The translations under genes and the position numbers were made by a program. A stretch of 38,293 bases of DNA from Actinomycetota bacterium (GTDB taxonomy: Bacteria > Actinomycetota > Thermoleophilia > Solirubrobacterales > Thermoleophilaceae): the NCBI GenBank assembly GCA_005885165.1, contig VAXR01000025.1:1-38293 (forward strand), written 5' to 3'. Numbering within the stretch: the first letter of the stretch is position 1; each line of letters starts with the position of its first letter. Of this stretch, positions 31,863 to 38,293 are shown piece after piece. Below the pieces are notes generated by a model. The model searched no databases. It was given only the letters and a program-made list of their open reading frames with translations, and had not been told where the DNA came from.

Positions 31863-31907
31863 TGGTGAAAGGTGTTGCAGAGTGGGGGAGAGTGGGTTAT
31901 AGTGGCG
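31863..31907 (+). promoter_or_regulatory. mraZ promoter with 10-bp-periodic MraZ-type operator
   Basis: A promoter is visible: TTGCAG (31875-31880), a 17-bp spacer and TATAGT (31898-31903). Overlaid on it are repeats starting every 10 bp at 31863, 31873, 31883, 31893 and 31903: TGGTG, TGTTG, TGGGG, TGGGT, TGGCG. MraZ is known to repress its own operon by binding TGGG-type direct repeats spaced by about 5 bp in the mraZ promoter. The fit in sequence, period and place is close. Confidence 0.75.
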
Positions 31908-31918
31908 CGGCCTTAACA

Positions 31919-31961
31919 GGACCGGGGTGGCGGGGCTCCTCCCACTCCGCCACTCCGGTCC
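31919..31961 (+). promoter_or_regulatory. 15-bp stem-loop in the mraZ leader
   Basis: GGACCGGGGTGGCGG (31919-31933) pairs with CCGCCACTCCGGTCC (31947-31961), with a single G-U wobble and a 13-nt pyrimidine-rich loop. It would sit near the 5' end of the mRNA from the promoter above. There is no T-run after it, so it is not a plain terminator; it may stabilise or regulate the leader. Confidence 0.55.
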
Positions 31962-32001
31962 GCAACACCGCCCCCGCACATGACGAGGGAAACCGGAGAG
32001 A

Positions 32002-32436
32002 TTGGCGTTCCGCGGGCACTTCGATCACTCGCTCGACGCGAAGAACAGGCTCAACGTCCCCGCCAAGTTCCGCGCCGCGTTCTCCGACGGACTTGTTCTG
32101 GTCAGGTGGCTCGACCCCTGCATCGCGGTCTGGACGCCCGAGGCCTTCACGAGCTTCACGAATCGCGTGGTGGGGGAGCTCAACCCGATCAGCCCACGCG
32201 CGCGCAAGGTGATCGGGTTCTTCGCCGGCGGAGCCTTCGACGCGGAGCTCGACTCCGCGGGCAGGGTCACCCTGAACCAGTCGCTGCTCGACCACTCGGG
32301 GATCGACAAGGAGGTCGTCGTGGTGGGCCATCAGGACCACGTCGAGATCTGGGATCGGGCCCGCTGGGCGGGCGCCCAGCAGGACGTGACGCGGGAGATC
32401 GAGCAGATCGCCGAGAGCCTTGACCATCCTTCTTGA
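32002..32436 (+). CDS. mraZ: Transcriptional regulator MraZ
   Basis: First gene of the dcw cluster; a ring-forming DNA-binding protein that represses its own operon. The 144-residue length is standard. Two AbrB-like MraZ repeats are seen: FRGHFDHSLDAKNRLNVPAKFR at 3-24 and FDAELDSAGRVTLNQSLLDH at about 79-98, each with its D-x-x-x-R core. The TTG start (32002) gives the usual N-terminus; GAGGGA and GGAGAG lie just upstream. Its operator is at 31863-31907. The rsmH ATG follows its stop by 1 nt. Confidence 0.95.
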   Translation: MAFRGHFDHSLDAKNRLNVPAKFRAAFSDGLVLVRWLDPCIAVWTPEAFTSFTNRVVGELNPISPRARKVIGFFAGGAFDAELDSAGRVTLNQSLLDHSGIDKEVVVVGHQDHVEIWDRARWAGAQQDVTREIEQIAESLDHPS

Positions 32437-32437
32437 C

Positions 32438-33385
32438 ATGACACGCACCCACGTCCCGGTCCTGGCCGGCGAGCTGATCGAACTCCTCGATCCGCACGTG
32501 GGCGAGACCGCGATCGACTGCACCTTCGGCGACGGCGGGCACGCACGGCTCGTGGCCGGGCGGATCGGTCCGGCGGGGATGCTCGTATGCGTAGATCGCG
32601 ATCCCGCCGCGGAGGAGCGGTTCGAGGCCTTCGCGCGCGAGGTCGAGTGCGACACCCGATTCATGCGCATGGACTATGCGGACGCGCTCGAGCGGCTGCT
32701 GGAAGAGGGGATCGAGGCCGACATGGTCTACCTCGACCTCGGGATCTCCTCGATGCAGATCGACGCGTGGGAGCGCGGCTTTTCGTACTCCTACGACGCG
32801 CCCCTCGACATGCGGATGGATCCGGGCCAGGAGCTCGACGCCCGCCAGGTGGTGAACGAGTGGGACGAGCGGCGGCTCGCACAGCTGTTCTCGAGCTACG
32901 GCGAGGAGCGCTTCGCGCGGCAGATCGCGCGGGCGATTGCACGCCGCCGGGCCAAGGCGCCGATTGAGACCACGAACGAGCTGGTCGACACGATCAAGCG
33001 CGCGGTCCCCGCGCCGGCCCGTTTCGGAGGCGGCCACCCCGCCAAGCGCGTTTTCCAGGCCATCCGCATCGCGGTGAACGACGAGCTGGCGTCCCTCGAC
33101 CACGTCCTGCCGGCGGCCTGGGCGGTCCTGCGACCCGGTGGACGCTTCGCCGCGATCTCCTTCCACTCCCTGGAGGACCGGCGCGTGAAGCGCTTCCTAG
33201 CGGCGCGCGCCCGCGGCTGCATCTGCCCGCCCGACCTTCCGGTGTGCGCGTGCAGCCGGAGCCCCGAGGCCGAGCTACGCACCCAGCGAGCCGTGGCCCC
33301 CACGCCCGGCGAGGTGGCCGACAACCCGCGCGCGGGCTCCGGTCGCCTCCGCGTGGCCCGCAAGCTCGCCGTGGAGAGCGGCTGA
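32438..33385 (+). CDS. rsmH: 16S rRNA (cytosine-1402-N4)-methyltransferase
   Basis: Methylates C1402 of 16S rRNA in the P site using S-adenosylmethionine. The 315-residue length is standard. It opens with HVPVLAGELIELLDP, then SAM motif AIDCTFGDGGHARLV, VCVDRDPAAEERFEAF, YLDLGISSMQID, and the family blocks FSYSYDAPLDMRMD, GGGHPAKRVFQAIRIAVNDE and ISFHSLEDRRVKRF. Four cysteines cluster near the C-terminus (GCICPPDLPVCAC), as in many RsmH proteins. ATG 32438 is preferred over TTG 32420 because it begins the family N-terminus. The stop overlaps the ftsL start (TGATG). Confidence 0.95.
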   Translation: MTRTHVPVLAGELIELLDPHVGETAIDCTFGDGGHARLVAGRIGPAGMLVCVDRDPAAEERFEAFAREVECDTRFMRMDYADALERLLEEGIEADMVYLDLGISSMQIDAWERGFSYSYDAPLDMRMDPGQELDARQVVNEWDERRLAQLFSSYGEERFARQIARAIARRRAKAPIETTNELVDTIKRAVPAPARFGGGHPAKRVFQAIRIAVNDELASLDHVLPAAWAVLRPGGRFAAISFHSLEDRRVKRFLAARARGCICPPDLPVCACSRSPEAELRTQRAVAPTPGEVADNPRAGSGRLRVARKLAVESG

Positions 33386-34065
33386 TGGCAAGGGCGGCGA
33401 CGGCGGCCGCAACACACGCGGCCCCCGCACCGCGGCGCGCGAGGCCGGCTCCGGCACGCCCCGAGCGCGCTCGCCCGCGTACCCGTCCTGCGCAGCAGCC
33501 GGGCTCCCCGGCGTCGCGCTCGGCGCTTCGGTTCGTGGAGCGGCGCGCGGGCGTCCTGCTCGACCGCCTCCTCCGCGGCCGCCTGTGGGTCGGGTGCATC
33601 GGGCTCCTGCTCGCGGGCATCGTCTTCCTCAACGTCAGCCTGCTCGAGCTCAACCAGGAGATCGCCCACACGGGCGCCCGCGCGGGCGCGCTCGACCGCC
33701 AGAACTCGGCCCTGCGCATGCGCGTGGCGTCGCTCGACTCGAGCGAACGCGTACTGCGGATCGCCGCGCGGCGCGGGATGGTGTTCCCGCCGGCGGGCGC
33801 CTACCGCTACCTCAGCGAGCGGCCCTGGCTCGACGGTCTGCTCGCGGCCCGCCGCGCCGCCGCGCCCCAGTCCGCCGGCGCCGCCTCCGCCACCTCCGCC
33901 GCGAGCGGCACCGCGACCACACCCCGGCAGCAGGGCACCGCCGCCGCGACTCCGAGCGCGCGCAGCACGTACGCGCCGCCCACCGCCGCTTCCTCGCCCG
34001 GAGCCGGCCAGCGCTCGGCCACTCCCGCCTCGCCGCCAACCGCCGCCGCTGCGCCGCATCCCTAG
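33385..34065 (+). CDS. ftsL: FtsL-like division protein
   Basis: A 226-residue bitopic membrane protein in the ftsL position between rsmH and ftsI. A long basic, Ala/Pro-rich cytoplasmic tail (1-67) leads to one transmembrane helix (about 68-85, LWVGCIGLLLAGIVFLNVSL). A short coiled-coil-like stretch follows (LNQEIAHTGARAGALDRQNS), then the FtsL/DivIC pattern LRIAARRGMVFPP. The last 80 residues are low-complexity Ala/Ser/Thr/Pro. FtsL joins FtsB and FtsQ to activate the septal synthase. Sequence conservation is low, so the call rests on position and topology. It ends in TAG directly followed by a 15-codon mini-ORF. Confidence 0.85.
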   Translation: MARAATAAATHAAPAPRRARPAPARPERARPRTRPAQQPGSPASRSALRFVERRAGVLLDRLLRGRLWVGCIGLLLAGIVFLNVSLLELNQEIAHTGARAGALDRQNSALRMRVASLDSSERVLRIAARRGMVFPPAGAYRYLSERPWLDGLLAARRAAAPQSAGAASATSAASGTATTPRQQGTAAATPSARSTYAPPTAASSPGAGQRSATPASPPTAAAAPHP

Positions 34066-34112
34066 ATGACTGATCCCAAACCCCCGCACCCGGATTCGGA
34101 ATCAATCATCTA
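34063..34112. repeat. 12-bp imperfect inverted repeat between ftsL and ftsI
   Basis: TAGATGACTGAT (34063-34074) and ATCAATCATCTA (34101-34112) pair at 11 of 12 positions across a 26-nt loop. The arms are AT-rich, unlike the surroundings, and enclose the ftsL stop, the mini-ORF and its stop, ending 1 bp before the ftsI ATG. Confidence 0.6.
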
Positions 34113-34113
34113 A
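34066..34113 (+). CDS. 15-codon mini-ORF exactly filling the ftsL-ftsI gap
   Basis: ATG (34066) follows the ftsL TAG with no gap, and its TAA (34111-34113) is followed with no gap by the ftsI ATG. The peptide would be MTDPKPPHPDSESII. It is in the same frame as both ftsL and ftsI. It may be a coupling leader peptide, or the former N-terminal tail of FtsI cut off by a stop codon. Translation is not proven. Confidence 0.35.
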   Translation: MTDPKPPHPDSESII

Positions 34114-35751
34114 ATGGTCAAGGTCGACCGCCGCATCGGCCTGCTGTTCACCGCCTTCCTGCTGCTTCTCGTGCTGGCGGGGACGAGGGCGATCTGGCTC
34201 GTCGGCGTGCAGGGCTCGAGCCTCCGCAGCAAGGCTGCGGCGCAGCAGGTGCAGATCCTCCACGTGCCGGCACGCCGGGGGACGATCACCGACCGAAACG
34301 GCGTCGAGCTCGCCGTCTCCGAGGACTCCGCCACCGTCTTCGCCAATCCTCACCTCGTCCACGACCCCGGGGCCGCGGCCAGCCGGATAGCGCCGGTGAT
34401 CGGACGGCCCGTGCCCGAGGTCCTGCGCGCGCTGACGCAGTCGGGCCGCGGGTTCGTCTACCTCGCCCGTCAGATCGACACGAGCAGGGGCGACGCCGTG
34501 CGGAAGCTGAAGATCCCCGGCGTCGACGTGACCACCGAGCCGCGGCGGCACTACCCGCACAGGGAGCTCGCGTCGCAGCTGGTCGGTGCGGTCGGCACCG
34601 ACGGGTACGGCCTGGCCGGCATCGAGCAATCGCGCGAGCGCAAGCTGCACGGCGCCGACGGGAGGCGCCGCGTGGTCAGCGACGCGATCGGCCAGCCGGT
34701 GAGCATCGTCGACGTCAAGCCGTCGACCCCGGGCCACGACATCCGCCTCACGATCGACAGCGCGATCCAGGAGCGAGCGGAGGCCGTGCTCCACAGCGTG
34801 GGGCAGACCTACCAGCCGAAGGGCGCGACCGCCATGGTCCTGAATCCGCGGAACGGCGACATCCTGGCGCTGGCAAACTGGCCTCCGGTCGACGCACAGC
34901 ACTTCGGAGACGCGCCCGCCTACGCGCGGCAGGACCGGGCGGTGGGTGCGAGCTACGAGCCGGGCTCCACGTTCAAGGCGATCACGGTCTCGGGAGCGCT
35001 CGAGGAGCGGCTCGCGACCCCTGGCACCGTGTTCTCGGTGCCGCCCTCGCTGCGGGTCGCGGACCGAGTGATCCACGACGCCGAGGGCCACGGCTACGAG
35101 AGCCTCACCGTCGCCCGGATCCTCGCGCAGTCGTCGAACGTCGGCACCGACGAGATCGGCCTCCGCCTCGGCCGAGACAACTTCGACAAGTGGGTGCGCC
35201 GCTTCGGCTTCGGGCGCGCGACCGGCGTCGAGATCCCAGGCGAGGCGGCCGGGATCGTGCCTCGGCCGTCCCAGTACTCGGGCTCCTCGATGGGCAACCT
35301 TCCGATCGGGCAGGGGCTCGCCGTCACGCCGGTGCAGATGGCCGCCGCCTACGAGGCGATCGCCGACGGCGGGATCGCGCACCAGCCGCACGTGATCGCC
35401 GGCGACTCGGCGAGAGGACGGCGCGTCGTCGACGCCGACACCGCGCGGAAGGTGGCGCGGATGCTCGAGGGCGTGCTTGGCCCCGGGGGCACCGCGCCCG
35501 AGGCGCAGATCCCCGGCTACATCCTCGCCGGCAAGACCGGCACCGCCCAGAAGCCGGAACCGGGCGGCTACTCGAGCACCAGGTTCGTGGCCTCGTTCAT
35601 CGGCTTCGCGCCGGCACGCGATCCGCGGCTGCTCGTCGCCGTGATGGTCGACGAGCCGCAGGGCTCGATCTACGGCGGCATGGTGGCCGCGCCCGCGTTC
35701 CAGAAGATCGCCTCGTTCGCGCTCCCGTACCTGCGGATCCCGCCCGGGTAG
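34114..35751 (+). CDS. ftsI: Septal peptidoglycan transpeptidase FtsI (PBP3/PbpB)
   Basis: A 545-residue class B penicillin-binding protein that cross-links septal peptidoglycan with FtsW. A transmembrane helix (about 8-30) is followed by the pedestal domain with RRGTITDRNGVELAVS (54-69). The transpeptidase domain has nucleophile S285 in GSTFK, the SSN motif at 340-342 and KTG at 474-476; all three active-site motifs are intact. No PASTA repeats are present. The start ATG lacks a clear Shine-Dalgarno and abuts the mini-ORF stop, so initiation may depend on translation from upstream. The cytoplasmic tail from this start is only about 7 residues, short for FtsI. Confidence 0.95.
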   Translation: MVKVDRRIGLLFTAFLLLLVLAGTRAIWLVGVQGSSLRSKAAAQQVQILHVPARRGTITDRNGVELAVSEDSATVFANPHLVHDPGAAASRIAPVIGRPVPEVLRALTQSGRGFVYLARQIDTSRGDAVRKLKIPGVDVTTEPRRHYPHRELASQLVGAVGTDGYGLAGIEQSRERKLHGADGRRRVVSDAIGQPVSIVDVKPSTPGHDIRLTIDSAIQERAEAVLHSVGQTYQPKGATAMVLNPRNGDILALANWPPVDAQHFGDAPAYARQDRAVGASYEPGSTFKAITVSGALEERLATPGTVFSVPPSLRVADRVIHDAEGHGYESLTVARILAQSSNVGTDEIGLRLGRDNFDKWVRRFGFGRATGVEIPGEAAGIVPRPSQYSGSSMGNLPIGQGLAVTPVQMAAAYEAIADGGIAHQPHVIAGDSARGRRVVDADTARKVARMLEGVLGPGGTAPEAQIPGYILAGKTGTAQKPEPGGYSSTRFVASFIGFAPARDPRLLVAVMVDEPQGSIYGGMVAAPAFQKIASFALPYLRIPPG

Positions 35752-35766
35752 ATCTCTCGCGCTGAT

Positions 35767-35772
35767 TACACT
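35767..35772 (+). promoter_or_regulatory. Possible -10 element for a leaderless murE transcript
   Basis: TACACT (TAnnnT) ends 9 nt before GTG 35782, which has no Shine-Dalgarno. This spacing suits an internal dcw promoter giving a leaderless murE mRNA. No -35 is recognised. Confidence 0.25.
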
Positions 35773-35781
35773 CGCCCGGCC

Positions 35782-37206
35782 GTGACCCTTCGTGAGTTGA
35801 TGGGCGAGGGCGCGCCCGCGGTGGATGTCTCCGGGCTCGCCTACTCGTCGCTGTCCGTCGAGCCGGGAGACGTGTTCTTCTGCGTGCGCGGCTTCCGTGC
35901 CGACGGCCACGATTTCGCCGCCGACGCCGTCGCCCGCGGTGCGGTGGCGCTCGTCTGCGAGCGACCGCTCGGGCTGGGCGTGCCTGAGGTGCTGGTCCCG
36001 GATGCGCGCGCTGCCATGGCGGCCGCGGCGGCTCGGTTCTTCGGCGACCCGACCCGGACCCTCGACGTCGTGGGCATCACCGGGACCAACGGGAAGACCA
36101 CCACCGCGTTCCTCACGCGCGCGATCCTGGGGAAGGCCGGCCGCCCCACTGGGCTGCTCGGGACCGTGACCTCGATAGTCGGCGGCCGGGAGGAGCCGGT
36201 GGAGCGCACCACCCCCGAGGCGATCGACCTCCAGCGCACCTTCCGGCGCATGCTCGACGCGGGCGACTCCGCCTGCGCGATGGAGGTCTCCTCCCACGCG
36301 CTCGAGCTGAGGCGGACGGACGGGATCCGCTTCGCCTGCCGCGTGTTCACGAACCTCACGCAGGACCATCTCGACTTCCATCCGTCGATGGAGGCCTACT
36401 TCCGGGCCAAGCGCACGCTCTTCGGCGGGCCCGGTGCGTCGGTCGTGAACGTCGACGACGACTACGGGGTGCGGCTGGTCGACGAGCTTCCCGACGCCGT
36501 CACGTACGCCATCCACGCCGAGGCCGGCTACCGGGCAGTCGACGTCGAGTTCGACGCCGCCGGGGCCGCGTTCACCTGCGCGACGCCCGACGGGGAGATC
36601 GCGATGACCACGCGCCTGCCCGGCCTCTTCAACGTCTCGAACGCCCTGGCCGCCACCGCCACGGCGCGCGCGCTCGACGTCCCACTCGAGACGATCGCGG
36701 CGGCGCTCGCCGAGGCGGACCGCGTGCCCGGGCGCTTCGAGCCCGTCGACGAGGGGCAGCCGTTCGCGGTGCTGGTCGACTACGCGCACACCCCGGATTC
36801 GCTGCGGAACGTGCTCCGCGCCGCCCGCGAGGTCACGCGCGGCCGGCTGCACGTCGTGTTCGGGGCGGGCGGCGACCGCGACCAGGGCAAGCGCCCGCTG
36901 ATGGGGGCGGTCGCCTCCGAGCTCGCCGACCGCGTGATCGTGACCTCCGACAACCCGCGCTCGGAGGATCCGGAGGCGATCGTCGACCAGGTGCTCGCCG
37001 GCGCGGGCCCCGATGCGGAGCGCGAGGTGGACCGGCGCCGCGCGATTCACCACGCGATCGAGACGGCCGAGGCCGGCGACGTCGTGGTGATCGCGGGCAA
37101 GGGGCACGAGCAGGGTCAGGAGTTCGCCGGAGGCCGGAAGGAGCCGTTCGACGACGTGACCGTGGCGCGCGAGGCGCTCCACTCGGCACTCGGAGCGCGC
37201 GGGTGA
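35782..37206 (+). CDS. murE: UDP-MurNAc-L-Ala-D-Glu:meso-diaminopimelate ligase
   Basis: Adds the third stem-peptide residue to the peptidoglycan precursor in the cytoplasm, using ATP. A 474-residue Mur ligase with three domains: the N-terminal UDP-binding part (SSLSVEPGDVFFCVRG), the central ATPase with GITGTNGKTTT (98-108), MEVSSHALEL and FTNLTQDHLDFH, and the C-terminal domain with VDYAHTPDSL and FGAGGDRDQGKR. DNPR at 390-393 is the signature for meso-diaminopimelate rather than lysine, so the wall is of the DAP type. Starts at GTG 35782, 30 bp after ftsI. The murF start overlaps its stop (GTGA). Confidence 0.96.
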   Translation: MTLRELMGEGAPAVDVSGLAYSSLSVEPGDVFFCVRGFRADGHDFAADAVARGAVALVCERPLGLGVPEVLVPDARAAMAAAAARFFGDPTRTLDVVGITGTNGKTTTAFLTRAILGKAGRPTGLLGTVTSIVGGREEPVERTTPEAIDLQRTFRRMLDAGDSACAMEVSSHALELRRTDGIRFACRVFTNLTQDHLDFHPSMEAYFRAKRTLFGGPGASVVNVDDDYGVRLVDELPDAVTYAIHAEAGYRAVDVEFDAAGAAFTCATPDGEIAMTTRLPGLFNVSNALAATATARALDVPLETIAAALAEADRVPGRFEPVDEGQPFAVLVDYAHTPDSLRNVLRAAREVTRGRLHVVFGAGGDRDQGKRPLMGAVASELADRVIVTSDNPRSEDPEAIVDQVLAGAGPDAEREVDRRRAIHHAIETAEAGDVVVIAGKGHEQGQEFAGGRKEPFDDVTVAREALHSALGARG

Positions 37207-38293
37207 GGGACCGCACGGCCGAATGGATCGCGGAGGCGGCCGGGGGTCGCCTCGTGGCTGGCGATCCCGCCGAGCCCGGTCCGGTGCGTGCCTCGATCGA
37301 CTCCCGCGAGATCGAGCCAGGTGAGCTGTTCGCCGGCCTGCGCAGCGGCGCGGACGGCGGCCAGTTCGCCGGCGCAGCTCTGGAGGCCGGCGCCTGGGGC
37401 GTACTCGTAGGCCCGGAGCACGCGGAGGCCCTGGCAGCGGCCGGCCGACCGGTCATCGCCGCGACCGACCCGCTCGGCGCTCTACAGGTGCTCGCGCGCG
37501 CCTGGCGCCACGAGCTCGGCCGCCGCGTGGTGGGGATCACGGGCTCCACCGGCAAGACGTCGACCAAGGACATCCTCACCGCGCTGCTGAGCGGCGCCGG
37601 GACGAGCGTCCACGCGAACCGCGAGAACCTGAACACCGAGATCGGGCTGCCGCTGACGATCCTCGAGGCCGACCGCGGCGTCGAGGCGCTCGTCCTCGAG
37701 ATGGCGATGCGCGGCGCCGGCCAGATCGCCGAGCTGACGGCGATCGCGGACCCCGACGTGGGCCTGATCGTGAACGTCGGCCCGGTTCACCTCGAGCTGC
37801 TCGGCACGGTGGAGCGCGTGGCCGCGGCGAAGGCGGAGCTGATCCGCGACCTGCGCGCCGGCGGTGCGTGCGTCGTGCCCGCGGAGGAGCCGCTGCTCGA
37901 GCCCCACCTGCGCGACGACCTCGAGACGATCACCTTCGGCCCGGGCGGCGACGTCCGGCTCGAGTCGTTCGAGGGCGGGGTCGCGCGCATCGACGCGCGC
38001 GGACAGCCGATCGAGCTCGAGCTGTCCTATTCGGAGCCCCACAACGTGCTGAACACGGTCGCCGCCGTGGCGGCCGCAACGGCGCTCGGCGTGACCCCGG
38101 GCGGGCGCGTCGAGGTCGGCTTCTCGTCGCTCCGCGGGCAGGTCGTGGAGCTCGACGGAGGGGTAACGGTCGTCAACGACTGCTACAACGCCAACCCGAT
38201 GTCGATGCGCGCGGCGCTGGAGCACCTCGCGGAGACCCCGGCCGAGCGCCGGATAGCCGTGCTCGGGACGATGGCGGAGCTCGGCCCAGACGG
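37203..38293 (+). CDS. murF: UDP-MurNAc-tripeptide:D-Ala-D-Ala ligase (3' end outside window)
   Basis: Adds D-Ala-D-Ala to the UDP-MurNAc tripeptide, completing the cytoplasmic precursor. The frame opens at GTG 37203 within the murE stop and is still open at the window end, giving the first 363 residues of about 450-480. Seen are the N-terminal domain (SIDSREIEPGELFAGLRSGA), the ATP-binding loop GITGSTGKTSTKD (111-123), NRENLNTEIGLPLTIL, EMAMRGAGQIAELT and VNVGPVHLELLGTVE. VVNDCYNANPMSMRAALEHL, the MurF-specific block of the C-terminal domain, lies close to the edge. mraY and murD would be expected next by dcw order. Confidence 0.95.
   Translation, partial: MRDRTAEWIAEAAGGRLVAGDPAEPGPVRASIDSREIEPGELFAGLRSGADGGQFAGAALEAGAWGVLVGPEHAEALAAAGRPVIAATDPLGALQVLARAWRHELGRRVVGITGSTGKTSTKDILTALLSGAGTSVHANRENLNTEIGLPLTILEADRGVEALVLEMAMRGAGQIAELTAIADPDVGLIVNVGPVHLELLGTVERVAAAKAELIRDLRAGGACVVPAEEPLLEPHLRDDLETITFGPGGDVRLESFEGGVARIDARGQPIELELSYSEPHNVLNTVAAVAAATALGVTPGGRVEVGFSSLRGQVVELDGGVTVVNDCYNANPMSMRAALEHLAETPAERRIAVLGTMAELGPD

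Larger units (their letters stand above)
31549..32001. other. 453-bp gap between the tad operon and mraZ
   Basis: Contains a 16-bp palindrome (31567-31582), a terminator-like hairpin (31588-31619), short GC-rich inverted repeats in the middle (GGCCGCC/GGCGGCC arms around 31675-31720), the mraZ promoter/operator (31863-31907) and a leader hairpin (31919-31961). Open frames on both strands here are arginine/proline-rich and not convincing as genes. RNase P RNA signature sequences were looked for and not seen. Confidence 0.6.

Noticed and set aside
31545..31979. 144-aa minus-strand and 94-aa plus-strand frames upstream of mraZ
   Set aside because: Arg/Pro/Ser-rich, overlapping the terminator, promoter and leader hairpin; no family features.
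31549..32001. RNase P RNA or another structured RNA gene in the gap
   Set aside because: No conserved RNase P core sequences were seen on either strand; the local hairpins are explained by terminator and leader structures.
34102..37182. 1026-aa open frame on the minus strand
   Set aside because: It is antisense to ftsI and murE, both certain genes. Its composition (Arg/His/Val/Gly-rich, no domain) is the usual shadow in GC-rich DNA.
1..38293. Defence island, toxin-antitoxin pair, prophage or integrative element
   Set aside because: No integrase, transposase, attachment repeats, restriction or toxin motifs and no break in base composition were noticed.

Overview
The window is high-GC bacterial chromosome, densely coded on both strands with many GTG/TTG starts and 4-nt stop/start overlaps. 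A canonical division and cell-wall (dcw) cluster, a MurE with the meso-diaminopimelate DNPR signature, Tad pilus genes, a MptA/B-like mannosyltransferase and a FolP2-like dihydropteroate synthase homologue all point to Actinobacteria. The overall style suggests a deep-branching lineage such as Thermoleophilia (Solirubrobacterales/Gaiellales); that placement is inference. I see no rRNA, tRNA, CRISPR array, insertion sequence or prophage.

Layout. 1-2.3 kb: a GMC oxidoreductase, probably cut by the window edge, convergent with a secreted protein of unknown function. 2.35-2.9 kb: a gap with two near-identical direct repeats 33 bp apart and a possible small gene. 2.9-6.7 kb: glpD, a divergent folP (4-nt overlap) and a Rho paralogue with a ruined ATPase site. 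6.7-8.6 kb, minus strand: an unknown protein, an ArsR-type regulator and an ECF-like sigma factor, with a divergent methyltransferase. 9.6-11.7 kb: response regulator, minimal histidine kinase and CpaB/SAF protein, overlapping in one operon. 11.75-14.4 kb: a very large membrane-anchored murein hydrolase. 14.5-18.1 kb: a GGDEF-EAL protein and a GT-C mannosyltransferase.

18.1-25.3 kb: an assortment of metabolic and secreted genes. These are a saccharopine-dehydrogenase-like reductase, rpiA (minus strand), an esterase, a carboxymuconolactone-decarboxylase-family protein, a secreted CocE-type hydrolase overlapping a secreted lipase, and a two-pore-channel-like membrane protein with a degenerate filter. 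25.3-28.6 kb, minus strand: a CPA1 Na+/H+ antiporter followed by a choline-dehydrogenase-like GMC enzyme. 28.6-31.5 kb: overlapping tadA-tadB-tadC, followed by a terminator-like hairpin. 32.0-38.3 kb: mraZ-rsmH-ftsL-ftsI-murE-murF (murF runs off the end), headed by a recognisable promoter with a 10-bp-periodic MraZ-type operator.

How the genes work together: the dcw genes make peptidoglycan precursors and the septal synthase, and the large hydrolase would remodel the same wall. The Tad ATPase and platform proteins would drive a pilus or secretion machine whose CpaB-like partner lies about 17 kb away beside a two-component system. The most unusual items are the Rho paralogue lacking its Walker A lysine and catalytic glutamate, an in-frame 15-codon mini-ORF that exactly fills the gap between ftsL and ftsI, and a perfect 16-bp inverted repeat sitting where the lipase should carry its oxyanion-hole motif.
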